DNA of 64,000 bases from assembly GCA_963825075.1 (NCBI GenBank), contig CAWGRX010000035.1:62001-126000 (forward strand). The letters run 5' to 3'. The notes below the pieces were generated by a model. That model searched no databases, was not told the origin of the DNA, and was given only the letters and a program-made list of their open reading frames with translations. Of the stretch, positions 37,848-47,453 are shown piece after piece. The position numbers and the translations under genes were made by a program. The number at the start of each line of letters is the position of its first letter. Within the stretch, counting starts at the first letter, position 1. The stretch is from CAWAVN01 sp963825075. Lineage in GTDB: Bacteria; Planctomycetota; Planctomycetia; Planctomycetales; Planctomycetaceae.

Positions 37848-38657
37848 TTACTGAACGCTAACGGCACCTGCCGGTTGCCACGTTGGCTGGCCGCGTTGCG
37901 GGGGTGACGATTCCCCTTGAGTTTGCAGTTGGGTGGGATGTTGAGATTGATGCGGGGTCTGCGCAAGTTTGTTCTGTTTGGCTCGTTCCCATTCGGCGAG
38001 TTGTAACAGCGCGTGCTGGGCTGGCTTGAGCTTGGGGTTGATGCTTAGTGCTTCGTTGTAGTGCTCGCGGGCCGCGACAAAGTCCCCCCGCTGGATTAGG
38101 GCGTAGCCCACGTTCGCTTCCGCCTCGGCATCGTCCAGGAATTGGCGGAAGTAGGTCAAGCTTTCTTCCACCCGGCCTTGCGTGCCTAATACCAATGCCA
38201 GATTGCTCGTGATTCGTTTTTCCTTCGGCCGGAGATTGTGGGCTTTTCTCAGCCAGGTTTCCGCCGTCGTCAAATCGCCCCGCAAATAGCACGCATAGCC
38301 ATAGTCCGCATAGAGGTCCGCGTTGTTCGGCTTGAGTTGATCGGCGTTCTGGAAAAATGCGTCCGCTTCTTGGGGATGATCCAGCCGCGAATGCACGACC
38401 ATCAGCCGATGGCAAACGTCCGCGTTTTTCGGATCGGATCGATGCAAGCCTTCATAGAGCGCCAAGGCCTTGACGAGACTTCCTTGGCGTTCTTGGATGC
38501 GGCCCAGATTGACGCCGGTTTCCACTTTAGATTGAGGAACGACATGCTCCGTCGCCGCACTGCCGGGCACTGGTTGCGGTCCCCCAGCGCAGCCCGCCAG
38601 CGTCAAACACACGAGTGTCAGAAAAGCGCCCCCCATTCGTAAAGATCGGCAACACAT
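37848..38657 (-). CDS. TPR lipoprotein (TadD-like)
   Basis: From ATG 38657 the signal peptide ends in lipobox TLAGC (Cys about 23). Residues 45-230 contain about five TPR units (for example NADLYADYGYACYLRGDLTTAETWL), followed by a Gln/Pro-rich tail. In Tad pilus systems TadD is the TPR lipoprotein that helps the secretin assemble, and a Tad-type secretin lies 1 kb upstream on the same strand. ATG 38699 or 38732 are alternative starts but put extra residues before the signal. Similar to the TPR lipoprotein at 11015. Confidence 0.8.
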   Translation of the reverse strand: MCCRSLRMGGAFLTLVCLTLAGCAGGPQPVPGSAATEHVVPQSKVETGVNLGRIQERQGSLVKALALYEGLHRSDPKNADVCHRLMVVHSRLDHPQEADAFFQNADQLKPNNADLYADYGYACYLRGDLTTAETWLRKAHNLRPKEKRITSNLALVLGTQGRVEESLTYFRQFLDDAEAEANVGYALIQRGDFVAAREHYNEALSINPKLKPAQHALLQLAEWERAKQNKLAQTPHQSQHPTQLQTQGESSPPQRGQPTWQPAGAVSVQ

Positions 38658-38727
38658 ATGAGATTCATCCGTGATAAAGTTGTGAGTCGCTATTAGCATT
38701 TTGGACCGTTCAAGAAATTGCTGTCCG

Positions 38728-38822
38728 AACATCAGCCGGAACGCGCTAGCGTCCGGTTATCTCCGTGAACCGAAGCTAGCGCCCAACGGCTGATAAATGC
38801 GACAACTGTTTTTCGAACAAAC
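38728..38822 (+). repeat. Dispersed repeat, same family as 9277
   Basis: CATCAGCCGGAACGCGCTAGCG at the left, then GAACCGAAGCTAGCGCC and CGGCTGATAAATGCGACAAC at the right. Central block is shorter than in the 9277 copy. Confidence 0.85.
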
Positions 38823-38897
38823 CTTAGCAATTAGCTATTAACAGTTAGCTTAATCGACATCTCTAGTCATTAGCATTTCTTGGTCTCTAACCTCGAT

Positions 38898-39497
38898 TTA
38901 GAAGCCGGCTCCGAAGCCGCCGCCGCCGAAACCGCCGCCGCCGAAGCCTCCGAAACCGCCGAAGCCGAAGCCGTTGCCGAATAGGCTGAAGCCGCGGTTG
39001 TAGGCGCGTTCGGCCTCGAAGCCTTCAAAGCCGGCGGCGAGGGCCGGGGCGACGAACACCCGTTCCTCGGCTTCTTGAAAGCCCATGCCGACGAGGGCAT
39101 CGACGATGGCTTTCCGCCGTGCCATGTCCAATTCGTGGTTCCCGTTGACGGGGTAATGATACCGGGTGTCGGGATCGACGGCCATGTTCGACGGTTCGAC
39201 CAAAACCGAAAACGGCACTGTGGGCAGCCGTTCCAGAATCCGCTTGAGGTGCTCAAGCCCGCGGTCGTTCATCGAAGCCGTCTCGCCGGTCCATTCGTGC
39301 TGATAGATCACGAAGTCCGAGGCCTCGGCGTTCATTTCCATGTCCTGAAACGCCGGGTCCACATAGGTCCCGAGGGGGTTGGGATGGAAATCGCCCATGC
39401 CCAGCATCGTCACCGACCGCGAACACCCCAGCGAGGTGCCCGCCAACAAAGCCGCCGCGGACCAGGCCGCCCACTTGGCATGCGAGGAACGTTTCAT
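38898..39497 (-). CDS. Putative lipoprotein with Gly/Phe-rich tail
   Basis: 199 aa. Signal peptide ends at GTSLGC (Cys about 25). The middle part (YVDPAFQDMEMNAEASDFVIYQHEW, SVLVEPSNM) resembles the peptidoglycan-facing segment of OmpA-like or Tad-associated proteins, though no OmpA motif is complete. The last 30 residues are almost entirely Gly and Phe (GFGGFGG), a low-complexity tail. It lies between the secretin and the TPR lipoprotein, so is probably part of the same envelope assembly. Confidence 0.7.
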   Translation of the reverse strand: MKRSSHAKWAAWSAAALLAGTSLGCSRSVTMLGMGDFHPNPLGTYVDPAFQDMEMNAEASDFVIYQHEWTGETASMNDRGLEHLKRILERLPTVPFSVLVEPSNMAVDPDTRYHYPVNGNHELDMARRKAIVDALVGMGFQEAEERVFVAPALAAGFEGFEAERAYNRGFSLFGNGFGFGGFGGFGGGGFGGGGFGAGF

Positions 39498-39570
39498 GGA
39501 ACAAACCTTTTGTGAGAGGTCCAGGGGCCGGAGGTCAGTGACCGGGGATTATGTGAGGGAAAAGGTCATA

Positions 39571-39610
39571 GGTCTAGGTCTAGGTCATTGGTCATTGGTC
39601 ATTGGTCATT
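39571..39610. repeat. Short tandem repeat (GGTCATT)n
   Basis: Four perfect copies of GGTCATT at 39583-39610, preceded by two copies of GGTCTA. Located between the secretin stop and the next gene start. Confidence 0.85.
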
Positions 39611-39617
39611 TTGACAT

Positions 39618-41429
39618 TTAGTTGCTGAAGCCGTGTTCGCCTTCGACGTAGTAGCATTCGGTTGAACGCAGAACTTCCACGCCGCCGGAACGCTTTAATC
39701 GGCTGCGGTACAAAGGCCAGACCGTGCTGCGGTGGAAGAAGTCCGGCCGGCCTTCGATGTCCCCGTAGATGTAGAAGTCCAGGTCGTTCGGCTCGGTGAC
39801 TTCCATGCCCGGCAGGATCGGCGGGGCTTGTTCGGGTTCCAAGGGATGCACCAGTTCCGGGCTGACCAGCACGATGAGTTCGGTTTCATCCCGCGAAATC
39901 GTGCGGTTCGCCGTGATGAAATTTAGGAAGGGGATGTTTCCTACCAAGGGCAGCCGGGCCACGTCGCCCCGTTGCTGGTCCTGGATCAAGCCGGCGATCG
40001 CCAGCACCTGGCCTTCCCGCAGATCGACCGTGGTGGCCACCGTGCGGGTGTCCAAGCCGAAGATGCCATTGACCGAGTTGTTGCGGTTGATCGTGCTGAA
40101 GGTCGGGGCGACTTGCAGGCGGATGCGGTCCTTGTCGAGCACCGTCGGCGAGAACGACACCTGCGTGCCGAAGCCTTTGAACGTCGTCGTCGCCGCCTGA
40201 GCACCCCCCACGCCGACCACGGTGGGCACGGCGAACTGGCCGCCGGCGAGGAAGTTCGCCGTCCGCCCGCTGAGGACGACCAGGTTCGGCTCGGCCAGAA
40301 TTTTCGCCGACCCGTTGGTTTCGAGCGCCCTCAAAAGCAGGTTGAAGCTGTCTTTGTCGAAGGTGCCCGTCAGCATGACGTTGCCGCCGGCCCCCAGCAC
40401 CGAGTTGAACGCGAAATCACCCACGTCGATGTTGAAGTCCGCTCCCAGCGTCCGCACCGCGGACCGTTTGAGTTCGGCGATCCGCACTTTGAGCATCACC
40501 TGCTTCTCGCCGGGGACTTCGAGCATGTTGATCAGATTGCTCATCGGCAGCGTGGAGGCGTCGGGGAAGGCATCGGCGACGGCGCTGTCGGCGACGGTCA
40601 GACCCGTGCCGCCGCCCAGGGCGTTGTTTTGCGTCTGGGAGTTCTCCCGCACGATGGACAAAATCTGCGTGGCTTCTTCCTCGTCGCGCGCCTGGCCGCG
40701 GATGATGACTTTGTTCGCAACCGGGATCAACTGCACCCGGCTGTTGGGGAACAGTTCGTTAATCATGTCCTGGAGTTCGCTGTATTCCAGGCGGCGCATC
40801 TGATCGACCGCGTCGTCCTTGGTGACGGTGACCAAAACGGTGAGCAGTTTGGGGTTGGCTTCCGTTCCGGTCCACACGGTGACGGTTGTGCTGCCGGTCT
40901 CGCGGCCGATGAGTTCGATCTCGCGGGCACCGAAGGGCACGACCTCGACCAGCGTAGGGTCGGCAATCGCGGTGCGAAACACGGGCTGCTTCATCCTGAG
41001 GATCTTGGCCCGGCGTTTGGTGACTTCGATTTCGACCTCGGTGGTGAGCACCTCTTCCACGAGGTTGTTGACCTTCTGCCGCAACGCCGCCGGCGCCGGC
41101 GGCCGCGCGGCCGGATGCGACTGCGGCGGTTCGATGATGCCCTTCGGCGCGGGCGGCGCCGGCGGCACTTGGGCCACCCGCGCCGGCACATTCCGCGCCG
41201 GCATTTGCCCGCCGCGAGCCGGCAACGGTCCATATTGAGGAGGAAACTGAGCTGCCTGCGGAGGAAATTGTCCCGCCTGTTGCGGAAACTGAGCCGCGTT
41301 CGGCCACGGCCCCACCTGTTGCGGAAACTGAGCCGCCGGGGGCGTTTGCCCAAAGCCCACCGAAACCACCCCGGCCATCGCCAGCCCCCACACCGATTTC
41401 GCAAGCGCATTCCGAAATAAAGGCACCAC
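39618..41429 (-). CDS. Tad/type II secretion-like secretin (CpaC/RcpA family)
   Basis: Outer-membrane secretin. A signal-like N-terminus and a Gln/Pro-rich linker with QFPQQ repeats (to about residue 100) are followed by the pilus-assembly N-domain (ILRMKQPVFRTAIADPTLVEV), a BON/N1-like domain (VANKVIIRGQARDEEEATQIL) and the secretin core (residues about 280-500) with VPVVG-type gate strands and RDETELIVLVSPELVHP near the end. I choose GTG 41429, five bases after AGGAG, over TTG 41465. It forms the pilus or secretion channel. The rest of the Tad machinery (TadZ, TadA, TadB, TadC) is not within the window. Confidence 0.88.
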   Translation of the reverse strand: MVPLFRNALAKSVWGLAMAGVVSVGFGQTPPAAQFPQQVGPWPNAAQFPQQAGQFPPQAAQFPPQYGPLPARGGQMPARNVPARVAQVPPAPPAPKGIIEPPQSHPAARPPAPAALRQKVNNLVEEVLTTEVEIEVTKRRAKILRMKQPVFRTAIADPTLVEVVPFGAREIELIGRETGSTTVTVWTGTEANPKLLTVLVTVTKDDAVDQMRRLEYSELQDMINELFPNSRVQLIPVANKVIIRGQARDEEEATQILSIVRENSQTQNNALGGGTGLTVADSAVADAFPDASTLPMSNLINMLEVPGEKQVMLKVRIAELKRSAVRTLGADFNIDVGDFAFNSVLGAGGNVMLTGTFDKDSFNLLLRALETNGSAKILAEPNLVVLSGRTANFLAGGQFAVPTVVGVGGAQAATTTFKGFGTQVSFSPTVLDKDRIRLQVAPTFSTINRNNSVNGIFGLDTRTVATTVDLREGQVLAIAGLIQDQQRGDVARLPLVGNIPFLNFITANRTISRDETELIVLVSPELVHPLEPEQAPPILPGMEVTEPNDLDFYIYGDIEGRPDFFHRSTVWPLYRSRLKRSGGVEVLRSTECYYVEGEHGFSN

Positions 41430-41723
41430 GACGGCTCCTGTCAAAAAGCTCCCCCAATACCCCAATCAAGGCCCCCAGACCCCGAGACCTCCCCCAACGA
41501 GGGGTATTGATAAAATCACTATTCCTCAAACATCGGATAAAATCCAAAAAAACCGGAATGATTCCGCCAAAACTGTACCGATTTTGACGGTTTTGACGGT
41601 TAAATGGGCGGATCAGGATTGCCCAAACTGCGCAGCCCCACGCAAAATACCCGCTTCGCTCACCTTGAAGGGATCGAAACGGGCTTACCGATGCGTTGCA
41701 ATGAATCGCGGTTATTGGCGTGG

Positions 41724-42200
41724 TCAGCGCTCTGGGTTGGCGGAGGCAATCGGCGGGGCGGTGTCCAAGCCATCCGAGTCGGAAGCCCCCGGAGCCGCCT
41801 TCTTGAGGATCACGCCCAGGTCGGCCAACGAGTTAGAGTTTGAAGCGGCCCTCGAATCTTTGGGAATCGGCCTCAATTGAATCCGCGATTCGCCGAGATA
41901 CCGAAGCTCAAAATCCAGCACCAGAGTTTTTCCCAATTGCGGCAGCCAAACGGTGAGATTTTTCACCGGCTTGACGCTGGAAATCGGCAGCGCGGAATTA
42001 TCGTAACGATAGATGCCTTCGACCAATCCCGTGCCAAGGGAATTGTAGAGCACCGATCCGTTCTCGCGGAATCGGATGGAGACATCGCCGTTGTACCAAC
42101 GCCCCATCAACTTCGACTGCCGATCCAAACCGCACCCGGGTAGCGAACAAGAACCGAGAGCGAAAACCAGGACGATCCACCGCGAAAGTCGCACAGGCAT
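41724..42200 (-). CDS. Small lipoprotein, unknown
   Basis: From ATG 42200 the signal peptide ends in lipobox SLPGC (Cys about 21). About 158 aa. The mature part is a compact beta-rich domain: LMGRWYNGDVSIRFRENGSVLYNS, then LGKTLVLDFELRYLGES, a pattern like small lipocalin- or META-like 'G-x-W' domains, but no family is assigned. Lies upstream of the secretin on the same strand with a 300-nt gap, so co-transcription is uncertain. The opposite-strand frame 41584-41880 is a shadow. Confidence 0.65.
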   Translation of the reverse strand: MPVRLSRWIVLVFALGSCSLPGCGLDRQSKLMGRWYNGDVSIRFRENGSVLYNSLGTGLVEGIYRYDNSALPISSVKPVKNLTVWLPQLGKTLVLDFELRYLGESRIQLRPIPKDSRAASNSNSLADLGVILKKAAPGASDSDGLDTAPPIASANPER

Positions 42201-42375
42201 GAGGCAATACTCGCAAGTTGGGGGAGATGGGTTTGAATCTTTCATCTGGTGAGCATACGGCGTGCCGATGTGCGGCGGACTCTTTCAGGGCGGCCGACGA
42301 TTTTCAGCGGTTTTGAGATGTTTCCGATTGGAAAAGGTGTCTCGTGGCGTTAACAGTTTGAGGGGAGAAAGAGCC

Positions 42376-43068
42376 TCAACAGTCCAGGCTCTGATCTCGC
42401 GAGATCCATTCGGACGTATCCGGAGGCGTGCCGTCGTGGTTGACTTCGATCACAGCCTGGATTAGTTGATAAACCAACTGAACGATGCCGACCGCAAGCA
42501 GGATGCCAATAAACCAAATCGCCGGCGTCGTCGAGGGGAATGGCGGATCGGGCAGGAACTGCCAAACCATTTGGAATAATCCATAGATCACGAGCAGGGA
42601 TTTGAATTCCGTCGGTCCGAAACTCGCCAGGGTGAATTCGCCGACCATTTTGGCTTTGATGTTGGTCAGCACCGCCGTGGCATACAGGCACACCACCGCA
42701 GCGACCGCCAGGTCCCACCGCCCGCAGGACACGCACAACCCGATCAAGAGATATGAGAACGACAGCGGGTCCAAGAAGTGGTCGAGCAGTTCGCCGCCGT
42801 TTCGGCATTGGCCGGTCCGCCGAGCGTGTGTGCCGTCCAGAAGATCGGCAATGTGACTCAAAGCCACACCGCCCGCCGCCAACAATCCGCCCCACCAGAC
42901 TTTTGTGGAAAACGCAAATCCCACCGCACCGGCCGCCGCCAACAGATGGCCGCTGACCACAATCGCCTCCGGGGGCAAGCGTTTCGGAATCAGAAACCAG
43001 TCATACCGCGCCTTGATGGGATTCGACAAATACGGATCGAGCATACTATGCGAAACGCGCTTTCCCAC
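42376..43068 (-). CDS. CDP-alcohol phosphatidyltransferase-family membrane protein
   Basis: 230 aa with about six hydrophobic helices. The family signature D-x2-D-G-x2-A-R-x8-G-x3-D-x3-D is present: DLLDGTHARRTGQCRNGGELLDHFLD near residue 77. Family members transfer a phospho-alcohol from CDP-diacylglycerol (or CDP-alcohol) to make phosphatidyl-glycerol, -serine, -inositol or choline phospholipids; the acceptor is unclear here. No synthetase partner is adjacent. Confidence 0.85.
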   Translation of the reverse strand: MGKRVSHSMLDPYLSNPIKARYDWFLIPKRLPPEAIVVSGHLLAAAGAVGFAFSTKVWWGGLLAAGGVALSHIADLLDGTHARRTGQCRNGGELLDHFLDPLSFSYLLIGLCVSCGRWDLAVAAVVCLYATAVLTNIKAKMVGEFTLASFGPTEFKSLLVIYGLFQMVWQFLPDPPFPSTTPAIWFIGILLAVGIVQLVYQLIQAVIEVNHDGTPPDTSEWISRDQSLDC

Positions 43069-43299
43069 GAGACACCTCTTAAGACAGAAAAGCAGGAAAC
43101 TTTCTTCTGCTCAAGACGAGATTCACGGGGAAATGTCACGCCGAAAATCCACGGACTTTTGCTGGGGGATTCGTGTCGATTTCTTTGAGGAAGGTTTCCT
43201 GGTTTGCCTTGCTGCAAAATGTTTTTTACTCTAACTCGCACCGGGCCTGCAAATTCTGGCCTAGGGAAAATCCTTCCTTATCTTCGCGGAGCCGACATC

Positions 43300-45693
43300 A
43301 TGCTGAGGCGAACCAACCGAACTCGACAAATCGGTTTAACCCTGCTGGGGGTGATTTTGCTGATTCCTCGGTTCGCCTGGGCGGAGGAAAATCCCACCCG
43401 TTCCGCGGCGGGTTTGAAAGCGTTGGATGCAAATGTGCTAGGCGAAGAGGATTCGTCGCAGCGCGAACGGATGCTGGCCAACGATGCCCGTGGGCGATTG
43501 CGGGAGGCGAATCGGCGGGAATCACAGGCCTGGCGGGGGATTGGTTCCCGCAGCGACTGGGAAGCCTATCGGGACAAGCGGATCGAAGCGCTGCGAAAAT
43601 CCTTGGGGCAAGTCCCGCCGGTGCCCAAACCGCTTCCCGTCAAGATGACTGGGGAGATCACAGGCAATGGATACAAAATCGAAAAGCTCGTTTTCGAGAG
43701 CCGGCCCGGGTTGTGGGTCACGGCGAATTTGTATCGACCGGATTCGCCCAAGGATTCGATGCCGGGCATTCTGATTTGCCATAGCCATCACAACCCAAAA
43801 ACGCAAAGCGAACTCCAGGACATGGGCGTCATGTGGGCCCGCGCGGGTTGCCTGGTACTGGTGATGGATCAACTGGGGCACGGCGAACGCCGGCAGCACC
43901 CGTTTCGCTCCGCCCGTGATTTCGATGGCTCTTTCCGCGTGAGCCGGCAGGATTATTACTTCCGCTACAATGCCGGTTTGCAGCTGCATCTCGTGGGCGA
44001 AAGTTTGATCGGCTGGATGGCGTGGGATCTGATGCGAGGCGTCGATCTGTTGTTGTCCCGGCCGGGCATCGATCCGAAGCGGATTCTGCTGTTGGGCGCG
44101 GTGGCCGGCGGCGGGGATCCCACAGCGGTGACGGGGGCTTTGGATACTCGCATTGCCGGAGTCGTGCCTTTTAACTTCGGCGGTCCGCAACCGGAAACCG
44201 GACGGCTGGGCGAAGATGCGGAAGATGCTTTCAATTACGCCGGCAGCGGCAGTTGGGAATCGACGCGAAATCTCAGGCTCTCCGCGCGGGATGGTTTTCT
44301 GCCGTGGGTTATCGTGGGGGCGACGGCTCCGCGGGCGCTCATCTACGCCCATGAGTTCACTTGGGACCGCGAGCACGATCCCGTCTGGAAGCGGCTCAAT
44401 ACGATTTATGATTTTTACAAGGCGGGCGATTGGATTTCCTCCGTGCGCGGATACGGCGCAGTCACCTTGAGTTCCGACAAAGCCTCGCATTGCAACAACA
44501 TCGGTCCCACGCACCGGAAGGGCATTCACGCCGCCTTCCAAAAATGGTTCGGCATGAAGATCCCGAATGAAGAATCCCGCGACCGCCGGCCGGCGTCGGA
44601 TCTGCTTTGCCTCGAAGGAAACGCATCTCCAGACGTGTCATTAACTCCGGTCCACAAGCTCGCCGGCCGATTGGCCGAAGAACGTTTGACCAAAGTCCGC
44701 CGACAATTGGAAAAACTGCCACGGGACAAACGGCGGGAGGAACTCAAAAAACTCTGGGAGGACAAACTGGGCGACGTGGCGCCGTACGCCGCTAAGATCA
44801 CCAATGGAAAAACGGAAACCAAACCGGGCCTGCGGATCGAGCGGTTCGTGATGACCGGCGAGCGGGACATTCGGGTGCCGGTGCTGTTGCTGATTCCGCA
44901 AGATCCCACGGACCGCAGACGCCGGCAAGCCGTGGCGGTCGTCGTCACTCAATCCGGGAAAGCAAAATACTTGAACGAGCAGGCGGAGACGGTTGCGGCT
45001 TTATTGGAAAACGGCGTCGCCGTCTGCCTGCCGGATTTGCGGGGGACCGGTGAAACCCGGCCCGGAAACGGACGCGAACGGCAAAGTTGGGCGACTTCAA
45101 TTTCCGCCACGGAGTTGATGCTCGGCCAAACGATGCTTGGTTCGAGGCTTAAGGATTTGAGAACTCTTTTGGCGTATCTCCGCACCCGCCCTCAATTGGA
45201 TCCGCAGCGAATGGCGGTTTGGGGAGATTCCTTGGCGAAGGTCAATCCGCCCGAACGCAACTTGCGGGTCCCGCGGGGGATCGACAATTATCCCGATCAG
45301 GCGGAACCCGGCGGCCCGCTGCTCGCATTGTTCGCGGGGTTGTTCGAGGAAGACCTGGCGGCGGTGGTTTTGGCAGAGGGCGGACTCGTTAGTTGGCAGT
45401 CGATTTTGGACAGCGAGTTTTTGTACGTCCCGCATGATGCCGTGGTCCCTGAGGCGCTTGCCGTTTGCGATACTCCTGAGATCGCGGCAGCCGTTGCGCC
45501 CATGCCTCTGTGGATTAGCGGTTTGGTGGACGGCCAAAACCGGCGGGTCGCGCAAAGCGTCGCCGAAAAAACCTACGCCGAAACCAACACCGAATTCGGC
45601 GACGCGAAGTCGTCCAACCAGTTCCACTTGCAAGCCGACGCGCAGGACCGGGCCAAAACGATCGTGCCCTGGTTGGTGGACCGATTGAAATAG
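43300..45693 (+). CDS. Exported two-domain alpha/beta-hydrolase (acetylxylan-esterase-like)
   Basis: 797 aa with a signal peptide (about 1-27). Two tandem alpha/beta-hydrolase domains. Domain 1 (about 95-440) has the AXE/PAF-acetylhydrolase-like strand PGILICHSHHNPKTQ, but the elbow where a serine nucleophile is expected reads LLLGAVAGGGDPTA, with no Ser. Domain 2 (about 520-790) has the elbow MAVWGDSLAKV, with Ser present. So one domain may be non-catalytic or use another residue. Probably acts on polysaccharide esters outside the membrane. GCGGAG precedes ATG 43300. Confidence 0.75.
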   Translation: MLRRTNRTRQIGLTLLGVILLIPRFAWAEENPTRSAAGLKALDANVLGEEDSSQRERMLANDARGRLREANRRESQAWRGIGSRSDWEAYRDKRIEALRKSLGQVPPVPKPLPVKMTGEITGNGYKIEKLVFESRPGLWVTANLYRPDSPKDSMPGILICHSHHNPKTQSELQDMGVMWARAGCLVLVMDQLGHGERRQHPFRSARDFDGSFRVSRQDYYFRYNAGLQLHLVGESLIGWMAWDLMRGVDLLLSRPGIDPKRILLLGAVAGGGDPTAVTGALDTRIAGVVPFNFGGPQPETGRLGEDAEDAFNYAGSGSWESTRNLRLSARDGFLPWVIVGATAPRALIYAHEFTWDREHDPVWKRLNTIYDFYKAGDWISSVRGYGAVTLSSDKASHCNNIGPTHRKGIHAAFQKWFGMKIPNEESRDRRPASDLLCLEGNASPDVSLTPVHKLAGRLAEERLTKVRRQLEKLPRDKRREELKKLWEDKLGDVAPYAAKITNGKTETKPGLRIERFVMTGERDIRVPVLLLIPQDPTDRRRRQAVAVVVTQSGKAKYLNEQAETVAALLENGVAVCLPDLRGTGETRPGNGRERQSWATSISATELMLGQTMLGSRLKDLRTLLAYLRTRPQLDPQRMAVWGDSLAKVNPPERNLRVPRGIDNYPDQAEPGGPLLALFAGLFEEDLAAVVLAEGGLVSWQSILDSEFLYVPHDAVVPEALAVCDTPEIAAAVAPMPLWISGLVDGQNRRVAQSVAEKTYAETNTEFGDAKSSNQFHLQADAQDRAKTIVPWLVDRLK

Positions 45694-45706
45694 CGAAATG
45701 TTTCGC

Positions 45707-47068
45707 TCAAGCGTTCCGCTGGGCTTCGCGGTGTTGTTTGCGGAGCCGGCGGCGTTCCTTTTTGCTCAGACCTTTGAGCAACTCCGGATCGAGCGGCTGA
45801 TCCGCGCGAAGCTGGGGCGTTTTTCCACTCGACGTGTCAGTCTGCTTCTTCTCAGCGGCGGGCTGGACGGATTCGGGAGCTTGTGGAGTTGGGCTTTGGG
45901 CGGGTTGTTTCGTCGGCTGAGACGCTTTGGCCGTTTCTTGCGGTTTGGGGGATGACTTGGTGATTTCCGCTTTGGATGGATCTTTCGCCGCCGGTGTGGC
46001 GGGCTTCGTCTCTTTTTCTTTCGTTTGAGTTTTCGCGGAACTCTGTTTCGCGGGTTGGCTGCTTGAGGAGGCGGATTTGGAAGGTGGGTTCTTCGATGTG
46101 TTTTTGACGTTTTGTTTCGGCTTGCCATCGGAGGCGTGTTCGGCTTTCCGCTTCGAAGCAAACGGCAATTTCAGTTTGGGTCTGGGGAGTTTGCTGATGA
46201 GGAATTTGAAGCCTTGAAAGCCTCTTGCCCAAAGGGACAGCCGAAACGCGGGCGGCTCGGCGGAGATGTGGATCACAAATCGGGCATGGACGAGAAAGCT
46301 GACGAACAACGCGGTGCAAGAGAGCATTTGCAAACAGGCCCCGCAGAATTGCTGGGTGGGATCACCCCAGCCCGTGCGGTCGATCCCCAGCCGAAAGATC
46401 GATGCACCCAAACACGCCCCCGCCGCGAGCCACAACAGCAGCCAACTCACGGTGCAGTCCCGCATGTCCGCCCGGAGCTTCCGCCACAAAACGCCTGCGA
46501 CGATCAAGCCCGGCACCATCCAGCACAGCACGTCCCGCTGGGGAAACCGGGCAGACCACAGCCAACAAATCGTGTCGCTCCAGGCCCAATGCCATTGTCC
46601 GGCCAATCCGCCGGCAGCGAGCATCGAACCGACTGCTGCCCACAGCCAAACGTGATACCGTCCGCCGAAGTCCCGCAGGCTTTGCGAACGCGCCCACCAG
46701 ATGAAAAAAGCACACTGCCCGCTGAGCACTAACAGACCGGTCTCGAACAGCCGGGCCAACCGCCCGCCCCGCGGTTGGATCAGCCTCGTCCAACCCGGAC
46801 CGAGAGTATGGGAATCGGCAGTGCTCATCGAGGCGGCCAAAATGCCCCCGCCCATGACGAACACCAACACGCTCGCGACCAAGACTTTCCAGGCTTTGGG
46901 GGAGATGATTTTGCGGACCGGAAAATGCGTAATCTTCAGCTCGGTTTCGGAAGACTCGTCCGCTGCGGAGGGCACAGCCTTCGCCGCGGCGGAACCCGGC
47001 GCAGCGTTCCGACTCGTTGGTTGCCAGCCATCGGCGTCGGCGTTCGTCGAGCGTTCGCGAACCGGCAA
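45707..47068 (-). CDS. Membrane protein with Lys/Ser/Pro-rich tail, unknown
   Basis: 453 aa from a TTG codon. Residues 55-285 contain seven or so transmembrane helices, rich in Trp (GQWHWAWSDTICWLWSARF). The C-terminal 170 residues are disordered: KPKQNVKNTSKNPPSKSASSS and many Pro-Gln-Ala motifs, ending in a basic RRRLRKQHREAQR. No recognised family. It converges on the esterase gene, and its 5' region is shared with the upstream region of the Hsp20 genes. Confidence 0.65.
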   Translation of the reverse strand: MPVRERSTNADADGWQPTSRNAAPGSAAAKAVPSAADESSETELKITHFPVRKIISPKAWKVLVASVLVFVMGGGILAASMSTADSHTLGPGWTRLIQPRGGRLARLFETGLLVLSGQCAFFIWWARSQSLRDFGGRYHVWLWAAVGSMLAAGGLAGQWHWAWSDTICWLWSARFPQRDVLCWMVPGLIVAGVLWRKLRADMRDCTVSWLLLWLAAGACLGASIFRLGIDRTGWGDPTQQFCGACLQMLSCTALFVSFLVHARFVIHISAEPPAFRLSLWARGFQGFKFLISKLPRPKLKLPFASKRKAEHASDGKPKQNVKNTSKNPPSKSASSSSQPAKQSSAKTQTKEKETKPATPAAKDPSKAEITKSSPKPQETAKASQPTKQPAQSPTPQAPESVQPAAEKKQTDTSSGKTPQLRADQPLDPELLKGLSKKERRRLRKQHREAQRNA

Positions 47069-47239
47069 ACCGCGCGGTCATAATTCGATGTTCTCCCAGA
47101 TACCCAATCGGGATTCGGCGGAAGGTTTTTGTCCGCGGCTTTCGCGCACCATCCGCGCGAGAGGATACTCCCTCTCATCGGATAAACTCGAGCAGTTTAT
47201 TTGCCGGGACCATGAGAACCTTCTGAAAACCCGCAGTGT

Positions 47240-47302
47240 CATTTTGGCAGAGCCGCGACTTCTGCCATTTTGGCGCAATTTGCCAAAGCGCCATTTTGAC
47301 AG
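47240..47302 (+). promoter_or_regulatory. Three CATTTTGRC boxes with exact 26-bp spacing
   Basis: CATTTTGGCAG at 47240, CATTTTGGCGC at 47266, CATTTTGACAG at 47292. Each is 26 bp from the next, and the first two are followed or overlapped by short inverted repeats (TGGCAGA/TCTGCCA; GGCGC/GCGCC). They lie 160-230 bp upstream of the sigma-54 promoter, the usual place for enhancer sites. Confidence 0.55.
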
Positions 47303-47453
47303 GAATTCCACAAAATGTGAGAGGAATCCTAAAGAACCCTCGCTTTGTTTCTGAGAAATCCCAGAAAAGGTATTACTACTCAAGTCATTATTTTTCAAAT
47401 GGTTAAGGAGACAAAGTCTGCTGAATCGTCCGGAGGTTGAATTGAAGATTTTG

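Noticed and set aside
39972..41420. 482-residue plus-strand frame opposite the secretin gene
   Set aside because: Arg/Gly/His-rich composition of an antisense shadow; the minus strand has clear secretin domains.
37848..41465. Type III or type II secretion system call for the secretin cluster
   Set aside because: The pilus-assembly N-domain and TadD-like neighbour favour the Tad type; no GspE/GspG or T3SS genes are present.
41584..41880. 98-residue plus-strand frame with CPNC
   Set aside because: Overlaps the lipoprotein gene on the minus strand, which has a signal peptide and lipobox; the plus frame has no ribosome site.
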